From an uncultured Lachnospiraceae bacterium (GTDB lineage: Bacteria; Bacillota; Clostridia; Lachnospirales; Lachnospiraceae), in the NCBI GenBank assembly GCA_947086895.1, contig CAMUAR010000013.1, forward strand, positions 1 through 64,000: 64,000 nucleotides of DNA, read 5' to 3'. Position numbers and translations under genes: made by a program. The notes below the pieces were generated by a model, which was not told where the DNA came from, did no database searches, and saw only the letters and a program-made list of their open reading frames with translations. Shown here one piece after another: positions 45,141-52,247 of this stretch (positions are counted from its first letter, which is position 1; the number at the start of each line of letters is the position of its first letter).

Positions 45141-46187
45141 TCAGATTCCGCCCTTTCGAAAGATTGCATAAAATGTGTACATTGTACATGCCACAACACA
45201 GCCGACGCAGATATTAAGCGGCAGAATCAATCCGCTGCTAAGAATATCTCCTGCCCTTCCAAGTGGAATTCCACTGTCCAAATGATTTGCTCCACAGTAA
45301 AAGGAATAACATTTTGCAACAGAGTAAAACAGCAAAGAACACAATGTAACAACAGAAAATGTCCGGTAGGTAAAAAATTGCTCTGCTTTCTCAAAGCCAA
45401 ACGCATTTAAATACAAAATCAATCCTGCGCCGACAATCGCGCCGCCCGAAAATCCCCCTCCCGGTGAAATATGTCCGTTTAAAATCACGTAAATACCAAA
45501 AATAATAATACATGGCACAAGGAAAAATGCCGCTTTCTGGAGAATCTTATCATTTTTCGGCTCAAATTTCCGGTCGTCCTCCTCAGCCGCAAGCTTTGCC
45601 TGCGTCGGCTTTCCGTCCTTTCCGTGATCAATGCGCAATAAAATCAGAACTGTACACGCCGCGATAAATAAAACATGTGACTCTCCAAGCGTGTCGAACG
45701 CGCGGTAATCCAGTATCATACCAGTTACAATATTGACTGCTCCCGTTTCTTCCTGCCCCTTTTCGATATAGCGGTCAACTACCTCGCTGCTGTTTGCCGG
45801 AGTGTCAGCAGAGCCAAATTCAGGAAGTCTTGATACTGTCACAAGCAGTACAGTGATAATAGAAATGCAAATCAAAGCGGAAATCAAGTGATAAAAACGC
45901 CGAAACAGTTTCACTCCCTTTGTGTCCGGCCAATAATCATACTGATTTAACGCGCGGCTGTACTCTCTTTCTGCCTGTTCTTTCCAATATTTCTGGTAGC
46001 TCGCACGCCATTTTTTCTTATTTAAGAAAAACTCATTTCTCTCCTCCTCAAGCTGTTCCATCCGCTCCCCGATCGCTCTCGCTGCATCCTTGCGCTTCTG
46101 CCAATCCTCCGGCAGCTCTTCCCCGTTGACAAAACGCAGAAATCTGCGCCATTTTGTCATTTCATAATCCGGTCTGATCTTACTCAT
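45141..46187 (-). CDS. MbhE-MrpB fusion subunit
   Basis: 348 residues from ATG 46187. A charged cytoplasmic N-terminus (1-85) is followed by an MbhE-like region (about 90-190) with NIVTGMILDYRAFDTLGE, then an MnhB domain (about 215-345) with NGHISPGGGFSGGAIVGAG. This combines two subunits, MbhE and MbhF/MrpB, in one chain. Both are membrane subunits of Mrp-type complexes. GAGAGGA about 5 nt before the ATG is in leader repeat copy 4. Confidence 0.88.
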   Translation of the reverse strand: MSKIRPDYEMTKWRRFLRFVNGEELPEDWQKRKDAARAIGERMEQLEEERNEFFLNKKKWRASYQKYWKEQAEREYSRALNQYDYWPDTKGVKLFRRFYHLISALICISIITVLLVTVSRLPEFGSADTPANSSEVVDRYIEKGQEETGAVNIVTGMILDYRAFDTLGESHVLFIAACTVLILLRIDHGKDGKPTQAKLAAEEDDRKFEPKNDKILQKAAFFLVPCIIIFGIYVILNGHISPGGGFSGGAIVGAGLILYLNAFGFEKAEQFFTYRTFSVVTLCSLLFYSVAKCYSFYCGANHLDSGIPLGRAGDILSSGLILPLNICVGCVVACTMYTFYAIFRKGGI

Positions 46188-46228
46188 CTTTCCTCTCATT
46201 CCGCCGCACAAATTTTTTAGCAGCTAAT
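46188..46228 (-). repeat. leader repeat copy 4 (hairpin plus SD)
   Basis: On the minus strand GCTGC, a 12-nt loop and GCGGC can pair (one G-U), followed by GGAATGAGAGGAAAG and the ATG. The GCGGCGGAATGAGAGGAAA block is shared with the cmk copy. Confidence 0.58.
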
Positions 46229-46559
46229 CAAGATTCGTTCTACTGACAGATTCCTCTTCGGATACCGTGATGCTCTCGCCGTCCAAAAACGCCTCCTCAT
46301 CCTCCTGGTACACGCCTCTTTTCTGATCCATTGCATGAATTTTTTTCAGCGTCACAAAAAATAAAACGCTTGTGACTCCAGCGCCAACCGCCGCCTCCGT
46401 AATCGCAAGATCCGGGGATTCCAACAACATCCAAATAATGCTCATAACAAGACTGTACGACATAAAAATGGCGATGGATGCCAGCAAATTTTTGCTGACA
46501 CAGGTTGCCAGCGCGCAGACAATCAAAAAAATAAGCAGAATCGCTTTAAAAATCGACAT
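46224..46559 (-). CDS. MbhD/DUF4040-type subunit
   Basis: 111 residues. Three membrane segments and the conserved SPDLAITEAAVGAGVTSVLFF of MbhD/MrpA-C-terminal domains. A hydrophilic acidic C-terminal tail. Overlaps mrpG by 14 bp. In canonical Mrp this piece is the C-terminus of MrpA; a separate gene is the Mbh arrangement. Confidence 0.92.
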   Translation of the reverse strand: MSIFKAILLIFLIVCALATCVSKNLLASIAIFMSYSLVMSIIWMLLESPDLAITEAAVGAGVTSVLFFVTLKKIHAMDQKRGVYQEDEEAFLDGESITVSEEESVSRTNLD

Positions 46560-46878
46560 CGTCCGCCACCTCGCATTCTTTTTTTACCTGTTGTTTATTT
46601 GTTGTAATCTCCAGACGTGCAAGCAGATGTGATGCCACAGGACTCGCCATCCAAAAAAAACAAATTAAAACAAACATTTTTAAAGAAGTAAAATTCCAGC
46701 CGTTTAAAATAATCAATCCAAACAGCACAAATAAAATACCGAGCGTATCGTTGAGCGCAGCGGCATGCATTCGGTTCAGCACAAACTTAAATTTATAATT
46801 TCCAATCACAGCGATGCAAGCGACCACAAGCCCAGCCAAGATAAAAACTGCGCCGACAATAAACCGAAATATCTCCAT
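46546..46878 (-). CDS. mrpG: Mrp antiporter subunit G
   Basis: 110 residues. Three membrane helices and the MnhG signature RMHAAALNDTLGILFVLFGL. GGGG about 8 nt before the ATG lies in leader repeat copy 5. Confidence 0.93.
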   Translation of the reverse strand: MEIFRFIVGAVFILAGLVVACIAVIGNYKFKFVLNRMHAAALNDTLGILFVLFGLIILNGWNFTSLKMFVLICFFWMASPVASHLLARLEITTNKQQVKKECEVADDVDF

Positions 46879-46920
46879 CTATTTTCCCCCACATTCCGCC
46901 ATACAGCGATTTTTGATTTC
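46879..46920 (-). repeat. leader repeat copy 5 (hairpin plus SD)
   Basis: On the minus strand CGC, a short loop and GCG, then GGAATGTGGGGGAAAATAG and the mrpG ATG. Weaker hairpin than the cmk copy but the same order. Confidence 0.5.
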
Positions 46921-46932
46921 AACACAATTATC

Positions 46933-47268
46933 TTACTCTTTTTTGATTGCGGCAAGTTCTTCCTGCTCTTCCCGCGATAAATTTTTTTCTTCCTTTTCGC
47001 GATGCACACCCATATAGATCTTTACCAGCACAACAACCGCCAAAAAACTGATCATCGCATAAATCATCGCAACGTCAACAAGAAATCCCTCCTGCATCTT
47101 TACAGCCAATATAACAATAATCATCATTGTCATTGTGCCAATCATATTTACAGCGACAATGCGGTCTGCAATCCGCGGTCCAATAATCGAACGAATCAGA
47201 CAGAAAAAACAGCATAACCCAAGCACCACAATAACCGCGGTTAAAAATACATCATATAGTTTTTCCAT
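46933..47268 (-). CDS. mrpF: Mrp antiporter subunit F
   Basis: 111 residues from ATG 47268 (GGAAG upstream; an in-frame Met 16 codons earlier lies within mrpE). Three membrane helices with the MrpF core GPRIADRIVAVNMIG and a charged Lys/Glu-rich tail. Overlaps the mrpE end by 17 bp. Confidence 0.92.
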   Translation of the reverse strand: MEKLYDVFLTAVIVVLGLCCFFCLIRSIIGPRIADRIVAVNMIGTMTMMIIVILAVKMQEGFLVDVAMIYAMISFLAVVVLVKIYMGVHREKEEKNLSREEQEELAAIKKE

Positions 47269-47743
47269 CTTTCTTTTCTTCCTTTCCGCTCTCAAACCTC
47301 TCAAGCCTTTTAACAAATGTACAGTCTGAGATTCCTTCTCCTAACTCCTTGTCCAGACAGTGGATCAGATACTTGTCCCCCTCAAGCGAGACTGTGATTG
47401 TCCCCGGAGTTAATGTGATCGAATTTGCAAGCACTACCCGCTTTGTATCCCCCTCTAGTTTTGTTTGAAACTGAAGAAGTTTCGGTTCAATAATATATTT
47501 CGGTGATACTATAAGTTTTATCACGCAAAAATTTGCTTTTATAATCTCGCACAATAAAAGTGCAATGTACGCGATGCCGCCGAATATATTTTGATAAACG
47601 TTTCGCTCCTTTTTTATACTGTAATCCATATGTCTGCACAAAAATAAAAATACAAGCGCGGAAACAGCAATGCCAAACAGTACAATCTCCACTGTGACCC
47701 TGCCATTGAAAGCAACCCATAAAGCAAACATCAGCAATAACAT
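47252..47743 (-). CDS. mrpE: Mrp antiporter subunit E
   Basis: 163 residues. Two N-terminal membrane helices, then a cytoplasmic domain containing the MrpE/MnhE signature ANSITLTPGTITVSLEGDKYLIHCLD. First gene of the operon; GGGAG about 9 nt before the ATG, and a consensus promoter about 140 bp upstream. Confidence 0.94.
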   Translation of the reverse strand: MLLLMFALWVAFNGRVTVEIVLFGIAVSALVFLFLCRHMDYSIKKERNVYQNIFGGIAYIALLLCEIIKANFCVIKLIVSPKYIIEPKLLQFQTKLEGDTKRVVLANSITLTPGTITVSLEGDKYLIHCLDKELGEGISDCTFVKRLERFESGKEEKKDGKTI

Positions 47744-47884
47744 AAATTTATCAACTCCCTTATTTTTCTTTCTATAATTATCACTGAGCGATTCTTGATT
47801 TAATTTTTTGTATTAACACAAATTTCTAATTCTTAATTTTATACCTATAAAATATCATAAGCTTGTCTGTAATCAAACTAACTT
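47744..47884. other. leader of the Mrp/Mbh operon
   Basis: About 135 nt untranslated leader, AT-rich; no riboswitch or attenuator I recognise. With the promoter and sigG upstream region it fills the 47744-48046 gap. Confidence 0.4.
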
Positions 47885-47913
47885 ATTATAAGCCTGTCGT
47901 TTTTTAATGTCAA
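47885..47913 (-). promoter_or_regulatory. consensus sigma-A promoter of the Mrp/Mbh operon
   Basis: Perfect TTGACA (47913-47908), 17-bp spacer and perfect TATAAT (47890-47885) on the minus strand. Confidence 0.9.
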
Positions 47914-47973
47914 CCACCGGTTTTGTCAGGCAGAAAAACTACTTAGAATTTTATCTTTTTTCCCTTTCATGGC

Positions 47974-48003
47974 GAATAAAACCAACACAAAATGAGCATT
48001 CTT
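47974..48003 (+). promoter_or_regulatory. candidate sigma-G/F-type promoter of sigG
   Basis: GAATA (47974-47978), an 18-bp spacer and CATTCTT (47997-48003), close to the sigma-G consensus (GHATR and CATNHTA). Lies about 43 bp before the sigG start. Short motifs, so chance match is possible. Confidence 0.45.
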
Positions 48004-48046
48004 TTTTTAGCAAACTGATTACCAACAACATACGAGGTGGGTATCT

Positions 48047-48829
48047 ATGGCAATGTACAAAGTTGAAATCTGCGGCGTAAACACTTCCAAACTGCCGCTT
48101 ATCGATAACGAAGAAAAGGAAGCTCTATTCAAAAAAATCAAGGAAGGAGATCCAAGCGCAAGAAATCTTTATATCGAAGGCAATCTTCGGCTTGTCTTAA
48201 GTATTATCCAGCGTTTTTCTGGAAGTAATGAAAATGTGGACGACTTGTTTCAGATTGGCTGCATTGGACTGATGAAAGCGATCGACAATTTTGACACTTC
48301 CCAGGGAGTACGTTTTTCTACTTATGCGGTTCCGATGATTATCGGTGAGATTCGGCGGTATCTGCGCGACAACAATGCCATCCGCGTCTCCCGCTCTCTG
48401 CGCGACAACGCCTACAAAGTAATCTACACAAGAGAAGCGTTTATCCGCGACAACAACCGCGAGCCAACCATGGAAGAACTATCCAGCGCTTCTGGACTGT
48501 CAAAAGAAGAGATTGTCGGCTCAATGGATGCGATTCAGACACCCGTCTCCTTATATGAACCTGTTTATTCCGAGGGCGGAGACGCGCTTTACATTATGGA
48601 TCAAGTCAGCGATAAAAAGAACCGGGAAGAAAATTGGATTGAAGAAATTTCTTTGCGGGAAGCGATGAAACGGCTGCCCGAACGTGAGAACAATATTATT
48701 CAGCTGCGCTACTTTCAGGGAAAAACCCAGATGGAAGTCGCAGAGGAAATCAATATATCTCAGGCCCAAGTCAGCCGTCTCGAAAAAAATGCCCTAAAAA
48801 ATATGAAAAATTATCTTAGCGCGCGCTAA
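48047..48829 (+). CDS. sigG: sporulation sigma factor SigG
   Basis: 260 residues. The N-terminus KVEICGVNTSKLP is specific for SigG. Region 2 includes DLFQIGCIGLMKAIDNFD and FSTYAVPMIIGEIRRYLRD; region 4 ends with TQMEVAEEINISQAQVSRLEK. Late forespore RNA polymerase sigma factor. GGTGG lies about 8 nt before the ATG; MAM gives a second start two codons later. The stop overlaps the convergent MBL gene's stop by 3 bp. It is not next to spoIIGA-sigE here. Confidence 0.96.
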   Translation: MAMYKVEICGVNTSKLPLIDNEEKEALFKKIKEGDPSARNLYIEGNLRLVLSIIQRFSGSNENVDDLFQIGCIGLMKAIDNFDTSQGVRFSTYAVPMIIGEIRRYLRDNNAIRVSRSLRDNAYKVIYTREAFIRDNNREPTMEELSSASGLSKEEIVGSMDAIQTPVSLYEPVYSEGGDALYIMDQVSDKKNREENWIEEISLREAMKRLPERENNIIQLRYFQGKTQMEVAEEINISQAQVSRLEKNALKNMKNYLSAR

Positions 48830-50421
48830 CGATCCCATTTTTCACAGAGCGCGTTGATCTGGTCCGCAAACCGCGCGAGATCTTTGTTCGCGCCGTGTTC
48901 GTTGTGCCGAATTACCGCAATCAGGCGCTGACCAGCAGCGAGCAATCTGGCAAAAACACCAGAAACTTGCTGTCTTGCGGCCTTTTCTACGCGCTTCATA
49001 CTGCCTTCGGACAGCAGCGCACCATCTTTTAAACTGTATACCGAACCTGTGTACGGTGCAACTGCATTCATACAAAGATCATTCCGCAGGCAGGCGGCAA
49101 AACTCTCTGTCACCGAATCTTCACCATGTACGACAAACACTTTCTGCGGTTTCTTTGCAAATGCTTTTATATATCGCAAAAGACCGTCCTTGTCCGCATG
49201 ACCGCTGATTCCGATAAATTTTTGTATTTGAGCTTTCACCTCGATCGTCTCGCCAAACAGTCTTACTTCTTTTGCACCCTCATAGATTGCCCTGCCAAGC
49301 GTTCCGTTCGCCTGATAGCCGACAAAGAGAATTGTGGATTCTGGTCTCCATAAATTATGTTTTAAATGATGCTTAATTCGCCCCGCCTCGCACATTCCAG
49401 ACGCCGACAAAATTACCTTTGGTTTTGGGTCAAAGTTAATCGCTTTTGATTCTTCCGCGGACACGGCTATTTTAAGCCCTGGAAAATGAATTGGGTTGAC
49501 GCCCTGGCGCACAAGCGCCATCGCTTCTTCATCAAAGCATTCTTCAACATTTCGGTGGAATATATTTGTCGCCTCAACTGCAAGAGGGCTGTCCACATAC
49601 ACCTCAAAATTCTCAAATCCTGGAATAAGGTTTTCCTGCTTTACCTGGCGTATAAAATAGAGCATCTCCTGTGTTCTTCCAACTGCAAACGACGGAATTA
49701 CCACATTCCCGCCGCGCTCAAACGTCTCTCTGATAATTTTGGCGAGCGCAGCGATATTATCTGCATTTCCCTGATGCAGACGGTCGCCGTAAGTTGATTC
49801 GATAATCAAAAAATCTGCTTCTTCAATATAGCTTGGATCTTTGATAATCGGCTGATTTAAATTTCCAACATCGCCCGAAAATACGATTTTTCGCTCCTCT
49901 TCCTCTTCTTTAATCCAGATTTCAATACTCGCTGAACCAAGCAAATGCCCGACATCCGTAAAACGAATTTTTACGCCATCGCATACATCAATCACTTTAT
50001 TGTACGGGCAAGGCACAAACTGATACATAACCCCGACAGCATCCTTTAGCTCGTACAGCGGTACATACTCCTCCTTGCCTGCGCGCTTGCCTTTTCGGTT
50101 GCGCCACTCCGCCTCAAACATCTGTATATGCGCACTGTCGCGCAGCATAATTCCACACAGGTCTGTTGTCGCAGTTGTGGCGAACACACCGCCGCGGAAA
50201 CCGTGAGCATACAAATATGGTATCAATCCAGAATGGTCAATATGCGCGTGGGATAAAAACACAAAATCAATTTCTGCCGGTGTGACAGGAATCTCAGCAT
50301 TCTCATAAATATCAGCCCCCTGCTCCATACCACAGTCGAGTAAAATCGTCTTTCCACAAGCTGTAATGCAATGGCAGCTCCCAGTAACTTCATGATCCGC
50401 ACCAATAAACGTCAGCTTCAT
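48826..50421 (-). CDS. MBL-fold/beta-CASP RNA-processing family hydrolase
   Basis: 531 residues. Zinc motif SHAHIDHSG (His58, His60, Asp62, His63), VFSGDVGN, and the beta-CASP region VVIPSFAVGRTQEMLYF and ILSASGMCEAGRIKHHL, with RMMBL-like GISGHADKDGLLRYI. Such proteins are ribonucleases or nuclease-like (the YsxA/TTHA0252 family), acting on RNA ends. GGGGGAAGG before the ATG. Converges on sigG. Confidence 0.9.
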   Translation of the reverse strand: MKLTFIGADHEVTGSCHCITACGKTILLDCGMEQGADIYENAEIPVTPAEIDFVFLSHAHIDHSGLIPYLYAHGFRGGVFATTATTDLCGIMLRDSAHIQMFEAEWRNRKGKRAGKEEYVPLYELKDAVGVMYQFVPCPYNKVIDVCDGVKIRFTDVGHLLGSASIEIWIKEEEEERKIVFSGDVGNLNQPIIKDPSYIEEADFLIIESTYGDRLHQGNADNIAALAKIIRETFERGGNVVIPSFAVGRTQEMLYFIRQVKQENLIPGFENFEVYVDSPLAVEATNIFHRNVEECFDEEAMALVRQGVNPIHFPGLKIAVSAEESKAINFDPKPKVILSASGMCEAGRIKHHLKHNLWRPESTILFVGYQANGTLGRAIYEGAKEVRLFGETIEVKAQIQKFIGISGHADKDGLLRYIKAFAKKPQKVFVVHGEDSVTESFAACLRNDLCMNAVAPYTGSVYSLKDGALLSEGSMKRVEKAARQQVSGVFARLLAAGQRLIAVIRHNEHGANKDLARFADQINALCEKWDR

Positions 50422-50476
50422 AACCTTCCCCCTTTCTGTCTTGCACTTTATCTAGTTTCCCAAAAAATCTTGCACT

Positions 50477-52201
50477 CTACCGCATACGCCCTGACTTTTC
50501 TCTGTCGAGTCCAAGCTGTCCCCGCACGACCTCACTGTCCACAGTAACTCTTCCTCTGCCATGCTCCTTCGAATAGTACATCGCCCAATCCGCATGTTCC
50601 AAAAGCACGGAAGCACTCTCGCAGCACTGCGGATACCCTGTCACACCGACACTGACATCAACCGATACAAGCATCCCATTGTACTCAAGTCTCATCCCAT
50701 GAATGTTGCTGCGCAGTTCATCGACAACTTTACAGCATTCTTCCACACTTTTTTTTGGAAATACAAGGACAAACTCCTCGCCTCCGTACCTTGCGGCAAA
50801 ACCATTGTACTTTTTTGCCGCATCCTTTGCAAAACCAGCGATTGTCTTAATTACAAGATCTCCAAACAAATGCCCGTAAGTATCATTTACCCGCTTAAAA
50901 TGATCGATGTCAAACAGCGCGACCGACAGGGAGGTTTTTTGTTCTTTTGCTTCCCGGATAAACTGTTCAATCTCCGTATTTAGATGACCTCTGTTATATA
51001 TTCCTGTCAGACCGTCGCAGATCGCCATACGCTGCATTTTTGCATACAGCGCGGCATTTTCCAGCACAATCATAAACTGCGTCATAATACTGTCAAAAAA
51101 TGCTCCGTTATCTCGAAAAAAGCCAAATTGAGCATGTACTGCCAAAAGCCCGCCAATCACCGAATTATCCCGTACCATCGGAAATATAAGCAGCGATCCA
51201 AAACTATGCCCATCCAAAAACTTGTACTCTCCCACACTTACATGGTTATCGATATACCCTTTTCGATACCCCAGATACTCCTCTATATCGCCGTCTAAAA
51301 TATGGCTTTTTACGATTTCTTGTGTCTTTGCCGAAAAAACAGAATCCATCATACAGATTGTCTCTTCGTTTGAAGCCGCATCACGATATAAAAAAATGGC
51401 ACAGCAATCCAGTCCAAGCTCGCCTTTTAGCGATTTTGTCACAATAGAAAGCAGCTTCTCCACCTCGATCACCGATGTGATAGCCTTTAATATTTCATTT
51501 TGCAAAGCCATCTCCCGATTTGCAAAATGAATGCGGTCATAAGCTGCCTCCAGCTTAATCTTTTGTATACTAAGTTCTGCGTTCGCTTTTTTTACTTTCT
51601 CCTGTTGTTTTCTCAGCTCCTCATTGGTCTCTCTTGTATTATTCGCCAGCCTTTTCTGTTCCAGCAGCCTTTGTTTGCTCTTGTTTATTTCATCAAATGC
51701 AATATTGCTTAAAATAGCACAAATTCCCCCAACACATGCCAAAATTCCTGCGCGGCCAAATGCCAGGTGTGTGTCTGCGCTGATCAACATATCAATCACC
51801 AGCACAGCAGCGGCTGGAATAATACCTAGAATCAGCGCGACTGTCCGCGCATAAATATCGCCGTGACCAAACCAAAATACAAGTTCAAGCAGCAGCAACA
51901 GCAATACCGCACTGTTCAGTGTGAACGCAACAGGGTAATTTTCTAAATTAAAAGGAAATGCATACAGAATCAACTGTGCAATGCGCATCCAAATCCACAG
52001 CCGTTTCTCCTCGCAGACCAGCGGAAGCGCAAGCAGCATATCAGCCACAAACATAACTGTCGAAAAGACAATCCAAGGAACAATTCCAATTGCTCCCTGC
52101 TCAATATAACAAAAAATATGAAACACCAACAAGGCCAGACTGAGAAAGCGATTGGCCCGCGAACTCATCTTCTGTATGTCCGAAATCCAATTGCCTCCCA
52201 T
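50477..52201 (-). CDS. membrane GAF-GGDEF diguanylate cyclase
   Basis: 574 residues. About six membrane segments (20-170), a short coiled coil (175-240), a GAF-like domain (about 245-385) and a GGDEF domain (about 400-560) with the active RYGGEEF loop. The inhibitory RxxD site is absent (KKYN at that place). Predicted to make c-di-GMP from two GTP in response to a bound signal. GGAAGGG is 7 nt before the ATG. Alone between the MBL gene and the FtsA-like gene. Confidence 0.93.
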   Translation of the reverse strand: MGGNWISDIQKMSSRANRFLSLALLVFHIFCYIEQGAIGIVPWIVFSTVMFVADMLLALPLVCEEKRLWIWMRIAQLILYAFPFNLENYPVAFTLNSAVLLLLLLELVFWFGHGDIYARTVALILGIIPAAAVLVIDMLISADTHLAFGRAGILACVGGICAILSNIAFDEINKSKQRLLEQKRLANNTRETNEELRKQQEKVKKANAELSIQKIKLEAAYDRIHFANREMALQNEILKAITSVIEVEKLLSIVTKSLKGELGLDCCAIFLYRDAASNEETICMMDSVFSAKTQEIVKSHILDGDIEEYLGYRKGYIDNHVSVGEYKFLDGHSFGSLLIFPMVRDNSVIGGLLAVHAQFGFFRDNGAFFDSIMTQFMIVLENAALYAKMQRMAICDGLTGIYNRGHLNTEIEQFIREAKEQKTSLSVALFDIDHFKRVNDTYGHLFGDLVIKTIAGFAKDAAKKYNGFAARYGGEEFVLVFPKKSVEECCKVVDELRSNIHGMRLEYNGMLVSVDVSVGVTGYPQCCESASVLLEHADWAMYYSKEHGRGRVTVDSEVVRGQLGLDREKSGRMR

Positions 52202-52247
52202 CCTTTTACCCTTCCAGTTGTAAAAATCATAAACTGCTCAAATCTTC

